The notes under the pieces are model-generated. The model did no database searches, was not told the origin of the DNA, and worked only from the letters and a program-made list of their open reading frames with translations. 64,000 nt of DNA from Streptomyces ureilyticus (GTDB lineage: Bacteria; Actinomycetota; Actinomycetes; Streptomycetales; Streptomycetaceae): assembly GCF_011045025.1 (NCBI RefSeq), contig NZ_JAAKZX010000006.1:56682-120681 (forward strand), read 5' to 3'. Below, piece after piece: positions 36,270-45,408 of this stretch. Positions within the stretch are counted from its first letter, which is position 1, and every line of letters starts with the position of its first letter. Position numbers and translations under genes: made by a program.

Positions 36270-37073
36270 GTGCTGACTGTGACCTCTGTGAATGTGAACG
36301 GGCTTCGGGCCGCCGCGAAGAAGGGCTTCGTGGAGTGGCTCGCGGGCACCTCCGCCGATGTGCTGTGTCTGCAGGAAGTGCGGGCCGAGCCGCCGCAGTT
36401 GCCCGAGGGCATTCGGCAGCCGGACGGGTGGCATGTCGTGCACGCGCCCGCCGCCGCCAAGGGGCGTGCGGGGGTGTCCGTCTATACGCGGCGTGAGCCC
36501 GACCGCATCCAAGTCGGCTTCGGATCCGCCGAGTTCGACGGCAGTGGGCGGTACGTCGAGGTCGATCTGCCCGGCGTCACGGTCGCCTCCCTCTATCTGC
36601 CCTCCGGCGAGGTCGGGACCGTGCGGCAGGACGAGAAGATCCGCTTCATGGGGGAGTTCCTGGCCTACCTCAAGGCGCTCAAGGAACGTGCCGCCGCCGG
36701 CGGTCGCGAGGTCGTCGTCTGCGGCGACTGGAACATCGCCCACCAGGAGGCCGACCTCAAGAACTGGCGCGGCAACAGGAAGAGCTCGGGGTTCCTGCCG
36801 GAGGAGCGCGAGTGGCTCACGACGGTCTTCGACGAGACGGAGGGCGGGTACGTCGACGTCGTACGGGCCCTGCATCCGGACGTCGAAGGGCCGTACACGT
36901 GGTGGTCCTACCGTGGGCAGGCTTTTGACCGGGACACCGGCTGGCGCATCGACCTCCACGTCACGACCCCGGGGCTCGCGGCCAAAGCCGTCAAGGGGTA
37001 CGTGGAGCGGGCGGCCACGCATGCGGAGCGGTGGTCGGACCACGCGCCCGTGACCGTCGTCTACGACCTCTAG
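36270..37073 (+). CDS. xth: Exodeoxyribonuclease III / AP endonuclease
   Basis: 267 residues of the EEP nuclease family. It cuts DNA at abasic sites and removes 3'-blocking groups in base-excision repair. Active-site motifs are in order: SVNVNGLRAAAKKGF, LCLQEVRAE (metal-binding Glu), CGDWNIAHQEADL (Asp and Asn) and WSDHAPV (Asp-His). GTG 36270 has AGGAGAG upstream. Its stop codon TAG shares the palindrome CTAG with the stop of the convergent MerR gene, so the two genes overlap by four bases. Confidence 0.93.
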   Translation: MLTVTSVNVNGLRAAAKKGFVEWLAGTSADVLCLQEVRAEPPQLPEGIRQPDGWHVVHAPAAAKGRAGVSVYTRREPDRIQVGFGSAEFDGSGRYVEVDLPGVTVASLYLPSGEVGTVRQDEKIRFMGEFLAYLKALKERAAAGGREVVVCGDWNIAHQEADLKNWRGNRKSSGFLPEEREWLTTVFDETEGGYVDVVRALHPDVEGPYTWWSYRGQAFDRDTGWRIDLHVTTPGLAAKAVKGYVERAATHAERWSDHAPVTVVYDL

Positions 37074-37807
37074 GACCCCGGGGGCCGTTGCTCGGCCTCC
37101 CGCACCCGCCGGTCCAGCGCCATCGACAGCTCCGCCTCCACCACGCTCTTCGCGAGCGGGCGCAAGCGCTCCAGGTCGGCCGGGGAAGCGCCCCGCGTGA
37201 GGGCGAGGCCGGTGAACAACTCGGCCAGGGCGTCCGCGTGTTCGCGTACGCGGCGGCCGGCCCGTAGGACCTCCGCGAGGGGGATGCCCTCGCGGACCAG
37301 GGCCGCCGAGACGTCCAGCAGGCGGCGGCTTATGTGGACGAGGTCGGTGCCGTCCGTGGCGAGGTAGCCGAGGTCGAGGGCGGCGGCGAGGTTCTCGGAG
37401 GTGGCCTGGTCGCCGAAGGCGTCGGCGAGTTCCTCGGGGGAGAGGCGGACCGGGATCTCCTCGGTGGGGGCGCCCAGGCCGAGCAGTTCGCCGACGTCGC
37501 GGCCGTGGTCGAAGGCCTCGGCCAGCTCGGCGATGCCGCTGAGGGTGTGGCCGCGTTCCAGGAGCGCCGAGATCGTGCGCAGGCGGGCCAGGTGGTCGTC
37601 GTCGTACCAGGCGATACGGCCCTCGCGGCGGGGTGGCGGAAGCAGCTTGCGCTCGCGGTAGAAGCGCAGGGTGCGCACCGTGATGCCGGCCTCTTTGGCC
37701 AGCTCCTCCATGCGGTACTCCTGCTTGCCGGGCTCCCGCTGTACCGGTCCGGACTTCTCCTGTCCCCGCTTTCCCGATCTCTCAGACCTCTCAGATCCCT
37801 CAGCCAC
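37070..37807 (-). CDS. MerR family transcriptional regulator
   Basis: 245 residues. After a charged N-terminal stretch of about 32 residues comes a MerR helix-turn-helix: YRMEELAKEAGITVRTLRFY, then RERKLLPPP and RIAWYDDDHLARL. The long C-terminal effector domain (about residues 110-245) has no metal-binding Cys pattern. GTG 37807 is used, but ATG 37709 within YRMEEL could be the true start because the intervening part is low complexity. It is divergent from the monooxygenase operon and near a 7-bp-arm palindrome, so it probably controls that operon. Confidence 0.87.
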   Translation of the reverse strand: MAEGSERSERSGKRGQEKSGPVQREPGKQEYRMEELAKEAGITVRTLRFYRERKLLPPPRREGRIAWYDDDHLARLRTISALLERGHTLSGIAELAEAFDHGRDVGELLGLGAPTEEIPVRLSPEELADAFGDQATSENLAAALDLGYLATDGTDLVHISRRLLDVSAALVREGIPLAEVLRAGRRVREHADALAELFTGLALTRGASPADLERLRPLAKSVVEAELSMALDRRVREAEQRPPGS

Positions 37808-37899
37808 GTCATCAGCCTATGCCTATGTTGTACCGCCAGTAACTTCTTTGGTTCCGGGCCTACCCAGGAGTATGAGGTTCCCCTTACTCTCCCCATTGC

Positions 37900-37915
37900 G
37901 CCAGTGTTCACTGGC
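37900..37915 (+). promoter_or_regulatory. Operator-like palindrome before the monooxygenase operon
   Basis: GCCAGTG-TT-CACTGGC, a perfect inverted repeat with 7-bp arms, 45 bp before the monooxygenase ATG. A half-site GCCAGT recurs at 37835-37840 nearer to the MerR gene. Likely bound by the divergent MerR regulator. Confidence 0.6.
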
Positions 37916-37959
37916 ATGGTCGCACGGGGCAGGGCAGAGATGGACCAGGGAGGCGTCGG

Positions 37960-39498
37960 ATGACCGAGCGCGAAGACGCGGACGTGCGGCATGTGCGCGT
38001 GGCGGTGGTCGGGTCCGGGTTCGGTGGGCTCGGGGCCGCCGTGCGGCTGCGGCGGGAAGGGATCACCGACTTCGTCGTACTCGAACGGGCGGGCAGCGTC
38101 GGCGGCACCTGGCGGGACAACAGCTATCCCGGCTGCGCCTGCGACGTACCGTCCCACCTGTACTCGTTCTCCTTCGCCCCCAACCCCGACTGGCCGCGCG
38201 CCTTTTCGGGGCAGGAGCACATCCGCGCCTACCTGGAGCATGTGACGGATGTCTTCCGGCTCCGTCCCCACCTCCGCTTCAACTCCGAAGTGAAGAGGAT
38301 GACTTGGGACGGTGAGCGGCTGCGCTGGGAGATCGAGACCAGCAGTGGCAACCTCACCGCCGATGTCGTGGTCTCCGCCACCGGGCCGCTCTCCGAGCCC
38401 CGGATCCCGGACATCCCCGGGCTCGACACCTTCCCCGGCAAGGTCTTCCACTCGGCCCGCTGGGACCACGACTACGATCTGCGCGGCAAGCGGGTCGCAT
38501 TCGTCGGTACGGGCGCCTCCGCAGCCCAGATCGTGCCCGCGATCCAGCCGCGGGTTTCCCATCTCACCCTGTTCCAGCGCACCCCGCCGTGGGTGCTGCC
38601 GCGCGTCGACCGGGCGATCAGCGGTGTCGAGCGCATGCTGCACCGGCAGTTGCCCTTCACCGCGAAGGCGCGGCGCGGACTCCTGTGGGGTATCCGGGAG
38701 TTGCAGGTCCAGGCGTTCACCAAGCACCCGGGCGAGCTCGGCCTGGTCGAGCAGTTCGCGAAGCTGCACATGGCCCGCGCCATCAAGGACCCTGCGCTGC
38801 GGGCCAAGTTGACGCCCGACTACCGCATCGGCTGCAAACGCATCCTGCTGTCCAGCGACTACTACCCGGCGCTCGCCCGGCCCAATGTGGACGTCGTCGC
38901 CTCCGGGCTCGCGGAGATCCAGGGCGGCACCGTCATCGCCGCCGACGGCAGCCGCACCGAGGCCGACGCGATCGTCTTCGGTACGGGCTTCCATGTCACC
39001 GACCTGCCGATCGCCGAGCGCGTCGTGGGCGCGGACGGCCGCACCCTCGCCGAGGCCTGGGCGACCGGCATGCAGTCGCTGCGCGGTGCGAGCGCCGCCG
39101 GGTTCCCCAACTGGATGTCGATCATCGGCCCGAACACGGGCCTCGGGAACAACTCCATGATCCTCATGATCGAGTCCCAGCTGAACTACATGGCCGACTA
39201 TCTGCGGCAGTTGGACGTCCTCGGCGGACCGGTCGCCCTGGACGCCCGCCCGGGCGCCGTCAGCGCCTGGAACGACAGGGTCCAGCAGCGCATGAAGCGC
39301 ACGGTGTGGAGCACGGGCGGCTGCACCAGCTGGTATCTCGACGCGAACGGCCGCAACACGACCATCTGGCCCGGTACGACGACGGAGTTCCGCAGCGCGA
39401 CACGACGCGTCAACCTGGGGGAGTACGAAGTACTCCGGGAGCCCCGGACCCGTACCGACGACATCCGAGGCGAGCAGAAGGTGGAGGCCGGCGCGTGA
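37960..39498 (+). CDS. Flavin-containing (Baeyer-Villiger type) monooxygenase
   Basis: 512 residues. FAD-binding GSGFGG lies at residues 18-23, the linker has SVGGTWRDNSYPGCACDVPS, the Baeyer-Villiger fingerprint FPGKVFHSARWD is at residues 158-169, and the NADPH-binding VAFVGTGASAAQIVPAI follows. This class inserts oxygen next to a ketone to give an ester or lactone, or oxidises S and N. GGAGG precedes ATG 37960. Its stop overlaps the hydrolase start by GTGA. The order monooxygenase, hydrolase, short-chain dehydrogenase matches the mymA-lipR-Rv3085 genes of Mycobacterium, a pathway that handles fatty or ketone compounds. Confidence 0.92.
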   Translation: MTEREDADVRHVRVAVVGSGFGGLGAAVRLRREGITDFVVLERAGSVGGTWRDNSYPGCACDVPSHLYSFSFAPNPDWPRAFSGQEHIRAYLEHVTDVFRLRPHLRFNSEVKRMTWDGERLRWEIETSSGNLTADVVVSATGPLSEPRIPDIPGLDTFPGKVFHSARWDHDYDLRGKRVAFVGTGASAAQIVPAIQPRVSHLTLFQRTPPWVLPRVDRAISGVERMLHRQLPFTAKARRGLLWGIRELQVQAFTKHPGELGLVEQFAKLHMARAIKDPALRAKLTPDYRIGCKRILLSSDYYPALARPNVDVVASGLAEIQGGTVIAADGSRTEADAIVFGTGFHVTDLPIAERVVGADGRTLAEAWATGMQSLRGASAAGFPNWMSIIGPNTGLGNNSMILMIESQLNYMADYLRQLDVLGGPVALDARPGAVSAWNDRVQQRMKRTVWSTGGCTSWYLDANGRNTTIWPGTTTEFRSATRRVNLGEYEVLREPRTRTDDIRGEQKVEAGA

Positions 39499-40418
39499 GC
39501 CGACTGACGCATGTGAAGAGTGGTCCCTACTCCCCGCCCGCCCCCGTACGGGAGTTGGCCGCGGTCTCCGCCGACGGCGCCCGGCTGCACGTCGAGGTGC
39601 ACGGACCCGAAGACGGGCCCGCCGTGGTGCTCGTACACGGCTGGACCTGCTCGACCGCCTACTGGGCCGCGCAGATACGGGATCTCGCCGCCGACCACCG
39701 GGTCATCGCGTACGACCAGCGCGGGCACGGCCGGAGTCCCGCGCACACCACGTGCACCACGGACGCGCTCGCCGACGACCTGGAGGCCGTGCTCGCGGCC
39801 ACCCTCGAGCCGGACGAGAAGGCCGTGATCGTGGGGCACTCCATGGGCGGGATGACGTTGATCGCCGCCTCCGGGCGGGAGCGGCTGAGGGACCATGCGG
39901 CGGCCGTGCTGCTGTGCAGCACGGGCAGTTCGCGGCTGGTCACCGAGTCGCTGGTGGTGCCGCTGCGGGCCGGGCGGCTGCGTACCTGGCTCACCCGGCG
40001 CATCCTGGGCGCGCGGGCACCGCTGGGGCCGGTCACGCCGATCGCCCGGCGGATCCTCAAGTACGCGACGATGGGCCCCGGTTCGGCCCCCGAGATGGTC
40101 GAGGCGTGTGCGCGCATCGTGCACGCGTGTCCGCGCCGGGTGCGGCACGCCTGGTCGCACGTACTCGACGCACTCGAACTCGACCATGCCGTACGGGAGT
40201 TGACCATGCCGACGGCCGTGATCGTGGGTACGGCCGACCGGATGACGCCCGCGGTCCACGCACGCGCGATGGCCGCCGCGCTGCCCGACTGCGCCGGACT
40301 CACCGAGTTGCCCGGGATCGGGCACATGAGCCCCATCGAGGCGCCCGAGCTGGTCAGCGGGCAGATCCGGGAACTCGCGGCCACCTATGTGCGGGCCGAG
40401 TTGAAGGAGGAGGCATGA
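39495..40418 (+). CDS. Alpha/beta hydrolase
   Basis: 307 residues. VVLVHGWTCSTAYWAAQI carries the oxyanion region, the nucleophile Ser116 lies in VGHSMGGMT, and His277 in GIGHMSPIEAP completes the triad; the acid is probably the Asp in GTADRMTP. In this operon it would hydrolyse the ester made by the monooxygenase. Its GTG start overlaps the monooxygenase stop and its own stop overlaps the next start (ATGA), so all three are translationally coupled. Confidence 0.9.
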   Translation: MSRLTHVKSGPYSPPAPVRELAAVSADGARLHVEVHGPEDGPAVVLVHGWTCSTAYWAAQIRDLAADHRVIAYDQRGHGRSPAHTTCTTDALADDLEAVLAATLEPDEKAVIVGHSMGGMTLIAASGRERLRDHAAAVLLCSTGSSRLVTESLVVPLRAGRLRTWLTRRILGARAPLGPVTPIARRILKYATMGPGSAPEMVEACARIVHACPRRVRHAWSHVLDALELDHAVRELTMPTAVIVGTADRMTPAVHARAMAAALPDCAGLTELPGIGHMSPIEAPELVSGQIRELAATYVRAELKEEA

Positions 40419-41308
40419 GGAGCGGGACAAGCCTGGAAGGGCAGGTCGCCGTCGTCACCGGAGCGGCACGGGGCGTCGGCGAACTCCTCGCCCGCAAGCT
40501 CTCCGCGCGCGGCGCGAAGGTCGCGTTGGTCGGCCTTGAGCCGGACGGGCTGAAGCGGGTCGCCGGGCGGCTGCACACCGAGGGCGGCCACTGGTACGCC
40601 GATGTCACCGACCACGAGGCGATGGTCCGCGTCGCGGCCGAGGTCGAGGAGCGGTTCGGGAAGGTCGACATCGTCGTCGCCAACGCGGGCGTCGCGACCG
40701 GCGGAACCTTCGCCGACTCCGACCCCGAGGCATGGCGCCGCGTGATCGAGGTCAACCTCATCGGCTCGGCCGTAACGGCCCGCGCCTTCCTGCCCGCCCT
40801 GCTCGCGAGCCGCGGCTATCTGCTGCAGATCGCCTCGCTCGCCGCGCTCACGCCCGCGCCGATGATGACGGCGTACTGCGCGTCCAAAGCGGGCGTGGAG
40901 GCGTACGCGCACAGCCTGCGCACCGAGGTCGGTCACAAGGGCGTACGCGTCGGGGTCGGTTATCTGTCGTGGACCGACACCGACATGGTGCGCGGCGCCG
41001 ATCAGGACGACGTGATGCGGGAGTTGAGGCAGCGGATGCCGTGGCCGGCCGGCAAGACATATCCGCTGGGGCCCGCCGTCGACCGGCTCGTGGCCGGGAT
41101 CGAGCGGCGGTCGAGTCATGTGTACGGGCAGTGGTGGCTGCGTGGGGTTCAAGGTGTACGGGGCTATCTGCCGGGGCTCGTTGCGACGGTGGGGCGGCGG
41201 GAGATGCAGCGGTTCGAGCCGCGGCTCGGGAAGATTCGTACGGGGCTTGTCGGTGCGGGTGGGGCGGCTGACGAAGCGGCGCGCGATGCGATGCGTAACC
41301 GAACGTAA
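40415..41308 (+). CDS. Short-chain dehydrogenase/reductase
   Basis: 297 residues. The cofactor motif TGAARGVGELL, NAGVATGG, the catalytic Tyr154 and Lys158 in AYCASKAGV and the preceding Ser in LQIASLAAL define a classical SDR. The C-terminal extension (about 240-297) with YGQWWLRGVQGVRGYLPGL resembles mycobacterial SDRs of the Rv3085 kind. It would oxidise an alcohol to the ketone taken by the monooxygenase, or an alcohol released by the hydrolase. ATG 40415 follows AAGGAGGAG. Confidence 0.9.
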   Translation: MRSGTSLEGQVAVVTGAARGVGELLARKLSARGAKVALVGLEPDGLKRVAGRLHTEGGHWYADVTDHEAMVRVAAEVEERFGKVDIVVANAGVATGGTFADSDPEAWRRVIEVNLIGSAVTARAFLPALLASRGYLLQIASLAALTPAPMMTAYCASKAGVEAYAHSLRTEVGHKGVRVGVGYLSWTDTDMVRGADQDDVMRELRQRMPWPAGKTYPLGPAVDRLVAGIERRSSHVYGQWWLRGVQGVRGYLPGLVATVGRREMQRFEPRLGKIRTGLVGAGGAADEAARDAMRNRT

Positions 41309-41387
41309 CTGACCGAAATGCGCGCTTTGTCGGTCCGTGTGAATCTGAGTGAGGCCCCATCCCCTCACCCACACGGGAGTGAATCTC

Positions 41388-41678
41388 ATGGGCATGAAGG
41401 ACGAGTTCCAGGACAAGGCCGAGAAACTTCAGCAGAACGCGAAGAGCAAGACGAGCGGCCGGGACGTGAAGAGCGGTCGGGACGAGAAGAGCGAGCGCGG
41501 CCGGATGACTCCGGAGGAGCGGGAGCGGCGGATGACGCCGGAGGAGCGGGAGCGGGCGCAGCATGAGGAGGCTCGGCGCCGGCGCCAGCAGCCGCAGCGG
41601 GGGCGTCAGGAGCAGGAGCCGACGCGTCGGGCTCAGCAGGAGGAGCAGGACCGGCTCGATCAGGACTACGACATCTGA
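41388..41678 (+). CDS. Small charged repeat-containing protein
   Basis: 96 residues, about half of them Glu, Lys, Arg and Gln. The start (MKDEFQDKAEKLQQNAK) recalls CsbD/late-embryogenesis-like stress proteins; then RMTPEERER occurs twice in tandem, followed by Arg/Gln-rich sequence and an acidic end QDYDI. It is predicted to be soluble and helical or disordered. GGGAG precedes ATG 41388, and a strong terminator follows, so it is a single-gene unit. I do not recognise a function; a stress role is a guess. Confidence 0.75.
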   Translation: MGMKDEFQDKAEKLQQNAKSKTSGRDVKSGRDEKSERGRMTPEERERRMTPEERERAQHEEARRRRQQPQRGRQEQEPTRRAQQEEQDRLDQDYDI

Positions 41679-41696
41679 GCCGGTGTGAATCGGTAT

Positions 41697-41725
41697 GGGG
41701 TGCCCTCTGTTGGGGAGGGCACCCC
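41697..41725 (+). terminator. Terminator hairpin
   Basis: GGGGTGCCCTC (41697-41707) pairs perfectly with GAGGGCACCCC (41715-41725), loop of 7 nt, then TTCCTTGTGTG. It lies 18 bp after the small charged protein gene. Confidence 0.85.
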
Positions 41726-41783
41726 TTCCTTGTGTGTGCTTGCGATTGCTGTCGCTGGGCCGTGTTTGAGCCGTTGCCCGGTG

Positions 41784-41867
41784 CTGTGGGCTGTGCCCAC
41801 CCTCCCCCACTCTCGGCTTCGCTCGAGCGGGGGGACCCCCATCGCCCTGCGGAACGATTGCCCACAG
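41784..41867. repeat. Palindromic intergenic element
   Basis: Outer arms CTGTGGGC (41784-41791) and GCCCACAG (41860-41867) enclose inner complementary parts around CTCCCCCACTCTCGGCTTCG and GCTCGAGCGGGGGG. I recall this type of sequence as a dispersed intergenic element in Streptomyces genomes. It ends two bases before the tricorn stop codon and may serve as its terminator. Confidence 0.6.
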
Positions 41868-41869
41868 TG

Positions 41870-44800
41870 CTATGCGGGAGGCAGTTTCGGGCGGGTTCGG
41901 TCCGGAATGTGGTGGTGGTCCGGGGGAGTTGCTGCCGGGTGGTCGGTCAGGAGGTTCAGGGCCAGGTGGACGGCGTCGGTGAGTTGGGCGTGGCGGCCCT
42001 CTGCCCAGTCCAGGGGGGTGCGGAGTGCGGGGAGGTCGGGGTTTACGCCGTGGTTTTCGATGGACCAGCCGTATGCGTCGAACCAGGCGGCGTTCATGGG
42101 GACCGTGATGGTCGTGCCGTCGCCCAGGCGGTGGCGGCCGGTCATGCCGACGACGCCGCCCCAGGTGCGTTGGCCCACCACCGGGCCGAGCTTGAGGAGT
42201 TTGAAGGCGGCCGTGATCATGTCGCCGTCCGAGGACGTCGATTCGTCGGCGAGGGCGACGACCGGACCGCGCGGGGCGTTGGAGGTGTACGACACCGGCT
42301 GGGCGTTGCGCGTCACGTCCCAGCCCAGGATGGCGCGGGTGAGTTTCTCGACGACCAGCTCGCTGATGTGGCCGCCGGCGTTGCCGCGCACATCGACGAT
42401 CAGGGCGGGTCGGGACATCTCCATGCGCAGATCGCGGTTGAACTGGGCCCAGCCCGAGCCGCCCATGTCCGGGATGTGCAGGTACCCGCACTTGCCGTGG
42501 CTCAACTCCCGTACGACCTCGCGGCGTTTGGCCACCCAGTCCTGGTAGCGCAGCGGCCGCTCGTCGATCAACGGAACGACGGCGACCCGGCGCGCATGGC
42601 CCTCGCCGTCCGCCGACGCGAAGGTCAACTCCACCGTCGTACCGCCCGCCCCCGCGAGCAGCGGATACGGACCGGCGACCGGATCGACCGGCCGGCCGTC
42701 GACATGGGTGAGCACGGCGCCCTCGCGGATGCCCGTACCGGCCAGCGGTGAACGGGCCCTGGAGTCGGACGACTCGCCGGGCAGGATGCGCCGGATCGCC
42801 CAACTTACATCCTTGTGAGTGAAGTTGGCGCCCAGCAGGCCCTGCGCGCGCTGGTAGTGCGGCGGCCCTTCGTTGCGGCGCGCGGGAGTGACGTACGCAT
42901 GGGAGGTGCCCAGCTCGCCCAGGACCTCGCGCAGCAGATCCGCGAACTCGTCGGGGGAGGCGACCCGTTCGACCAGCGGCCGGTACTGGTCGAGGACCGC
43001 GTCCCAGTCGATGCCGCACATCTTCGGATCCCAGAAGTACGCGCGGATCAGGCGGCCCGCCTCCTCGTACGACTGCCGCCACTCGGCGGCCGGGTCGACG
43101 TGGTGCACGATGCGCCGCGAGTCGATCCACACGGTCGTGTCGAGGTCGCCCGACTCGGTGGAGGGCACGGCCCGCAGATCGCCCTCGTCGACGACGACGA
43201 GCCGCGAGCCGTCGCCGCTGACCGCGAACCAGTCGAGGTGATCGACGAGTTCGGACTTCTTCGCCTTGCTGATGTTGAAGTACTCCAGCGTCGGCCGCCC
43301 GGAGGTGTCGGCCGGGTTGACGAAGGTCTCGCCGAGTGCGCCGGAGATCGGCCAGCGCAGCCAGACAAGGCCGCCGCCCTCAACCGGGTACAGCGCCGAG
43401 TACTTGGAGGCGGGCACCGGGAACGGCGTGACCCGCATCGCCAGGCCCTCGGTCTCGACGGTCACCGCGGCGCCGTCGCCGGTGTCCTCGGTGTCGCCGA
43501 TGTCGTCCGCGAGCACGTCCAGGCCGCCCGCGGCCGGGCGTCCCTCGGGGGTCAGCGCGAAGGGGGAGGGCGTCGCGGATGACAGGGGGACCAGGTACGG
43601 GCGGCAGCCCAGCGGGAAGGACAGGTCGCCGGTGTGCACGTCGTACACCGGGTCGAAGCCGCGCCAGGAAAGGAACGCGAGGAAGCGGCCGTCCCGCGTG
43701 AACACCGGTCCTTCGTCCTCGAAGCGGCCGTTGGTGACGTCGACGATCGTGTGTTTCAGGGGACCTTCGGCTCTCGGGCCCTCGATCCGCGCGATCTTGA
43801 TCTGTCGCAGGGACCGGCCGATGCCCGGGTGCGACCAGGTCAGCCAGGCGCCGTCGGGGGAGAAGGCGAGATCGCGCACGGGCCCGTTGATGGACTGGAT
43901 CAGCTCGGTGACCTCGCCGCTTTCCGGTTCCTCGGTCGCGTCGACGAGGAGCAGCCGCCCGTCGTTGGATGCGATCGCGAGCCGTTCCCCCTGCGGATCC
44001 GAGACGAGTTCCAGTACGCGGCCAAGGCGGCCGGAGGCGATCCGGCGCGGTGCGCGGGCGCCGGTCGCGCGCGGCAGGTACGCGATCTCGACGGCGTCCT
44101 CGCCCTCCGCGTCCGTCACATACGCGAGCCGCCCGCTCGAGCCGAGCATCTCCGGCAGCCGTACGCGTACGCCCGGAGTGTCCGCGAGGGTGCGCGCCGG
44201 GCCGTCGCGATGCGTGAGCCAGTACAGGCTGCCGCGTACGACGACGGCACTGGCCCGGCCCGTCTCGTCCACAGAGATCCCGTCGACGTGCAGACCGGCC
44301 GGTACTTGGTAGGGGCGGCGCCCGGCCCGCGGCCCGCCCAGGCGTACCTCGAGGCGACGGGGTGCCGAGCCGGCGGACAGGTCGTCGACGATCCACAGCT
44401 CGCCCGCGCACTGGTAGACGACGCGGGTGCCGTCGCTGGCGGCGTGGCGGGCGTAGAAGGCGTCGTGGTCGGTGTGGCGGCGCAGGTCGGAGCCGTCGTG
44501 CAGGCAGGAGTAGAGGTTGCCGACGCCCTCGTGGTCGGAGAGGAAGGCGATGCGGTCGCCGACGAACATGGGCGCGTCCAGGTGCCCGTCGAGGTCGTCG
44601 AGGATGCGCTGCCCGTGCACCCAGAGGCGTCCGGTGGCGCCGCCGCGGTAGCGCTTCCAGGAGGCGGGCTCGTGCGGGGGCGTGCCGGTGAGCAGCAGCG
44701 TCTTGTGCTCGCCGGCGACGTCGGCGACCGCGATGTGCGAGACGGGTCCCCAGGGGAGCTTGCCGCCGGGGTCACCGGTGACCGGGAGCTTGTACGCCCA

Positions 44801-45169
44801 GGTGAAGTGGGCGAAGGGCTCGCCGTGGGAGGCGACGGCGAGAATGTCGCCGTCGGGGTTCCAGCCGCAGACGCGGGTGTCGGGGCTGCCCCAGTAGGTG
44901 AGGCGCCGGGCGGGGCCGCCGTCGACCGGGGCCAGGTGGATCTCCGGATCGAGACTGCGCCAGGTCGTGTACGCGATGTGCCGGCCGTCGGGCGAGAAGC
45001 GCGGGTGGCCGGCCTTCGTACGGTCGACGGTGAGCCGCCAGGCCCGGGCGGGGCGGTCGAGGGGGGCCACCCACAGGTCGTCCTCGGCCACGAAGCAGAG
45101 GCGCTCGCCGCTCAGGTGGGGGAAGCGGAGGTAGCCGGGGGCGGTCTGGTTCTCGTGCTTGTCGCTCAC
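41870..45169 (-). CDS. Tricorn protease homologue
   Basis: 1099 residues, the usual length of tricorn core protease. An N-terminal six-bladed and a seven-bladed beta-propeller (about 10-680; e.g. FSPDGRHIAYTTWRSLDPEI) are followed by a helical domain, a PDZ domain and an S41-type catalytic domain. The catalytic residues appear as GTSHAYV (Ser-His, about residue 755), TSSDGDM (Ser-Asp, about 975) and YGWSIENHGV (Glu, about 1035). Tricorn cuts 6-12-residue peptides released by the proteasome, which actinobacteria possess. It is divergent from the TetR gene across a 239-bp region with two operators. The GC-rich antisense frames are not genes. Confidence 0.92.
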   Translation of the reverse strand: MSDKHENQTAPGYLRFPHLSGERLCFVAEDDLWVAPLDRPARAWRLTVDRTKAGHPRFSPDGRHIAYTTWRSLDPEIHLAPVDGGPARRLTYWGSPDTRVCGWNPDGDILAVASHGEPFAHFTWAYKLPVTGDPGGKLPWGPVSHIAVADVAGEHKTLLLTGTPPHEPASWKRYRGGATGRLWVHGQRILDDLDGHLDAPMFVGDRIAFLSDHEGVGNLYSCLHDGSDLRRHTDHDAFYARHAASDGTRVVYQCAGELWIVDDLSAGSAPRRLEVRLGGPRAGRRPYQVPAGLHVDGISVDETGRASAVVVRGSLYWLTHRDGPARTLADTPGVRVRLPEMLGSSGRLAYVTDAEGEDAVEIAYLPRATGARAPRRIASGRLGRVLELVSDPQGERLAIASNDGRLLLVDATEEPESGEVTELIQSINGPVRDLAFSPDGAWLTWSHPGIGRSLRQIKIARIEGPRAEGPLKHTIVDVTNGRFEDEGPVFTRDGRFLAFLSWRGFDPVYDVHTGDLSFPLGCRPYLVPLSSATPSPFALTPEGRPAAGGLDVLADDIGDTEDTGDGAAVTVETEGLAMRVTPFPVPASKYSALYPVEGGGLVWLRWPISGALGETFVNPADTSGRPTLEYFNISKAKKSELVDHLDWFAVSGDGSRLVVVDEGDLRAVPSTESGDLDTTVWIDSRRIVHHVDPAAEWRQSYEEAGRLIRAYFWDPKMCGIDWDAVLDQYRPLVERVASPDEFADLLREVLGELGTSHAYVTPARRNEGPPHYQRAQGLLGANFTHKDVSWAIRRILPGESSDSRARSPLAGTGIREGAVLTHVDGRPVDPVAGPYPLLAGAGGTTVELTFASADGEGHARRVAVVPLIDERPLRYQDWVAKRREVVRELSHGKCGYLHIPDMGGSGWAQFNRDLRMEMSRPALIVDVRGNAGGHISELVVEKLTRAILGWDVTRNAQPVSYTSNAPRGPVVALADESTSSDGDMITAAFKLLKLGPVVGQRTWGGVVGMTGRHRLGDGTTITVPMNAAWFDAYGWSIENHGVNPDLPALRTPLDWAEGRHAQLTDAVHLALNLLTDHPAATPPDHHHIPDRTRPKLPPA

Positions 45170-45266
45170 CTACTCATGCTTTGTCGGGGGAGGGGGCGCG
45201 GCAACTTGTGGGCGGGGGGTGCGAGCGGTTCTTTTCCTTGCGGAGCTGCTGTGACCCGGGACACGT

Positions 45267-45329
45267 ACGAAACGGTTTCGTTTCGTACGCGCCCCGGTGT
45301 ATCTTCTTAAGCGTACGAAACCGTTTCGT
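45267..45329. promoter_or_regulatory. Twin TetR-type operators and promoter
   Basis: Two 15-bp palindromes, ACGAAACGGTTTCGT (45267-45281) and ACGAAACCGTTTCGT (45315-45329), differ only in the central base and have centres 48 bp apart. TATCTT at 45300-45305 between them may be the -10 of the tetR transcript. They lie between the tricorn and tetR genes and could act on both. Confidence 0.75.
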
Positions 45330-45408
45330 TCGGAACGCGGTCTGTAGGCGTGCATGCGTGGGTCTGTAGCCTGGCGCTCCGGACGTGGGAGCAGGAGAGG
45401 TGAGTGGG

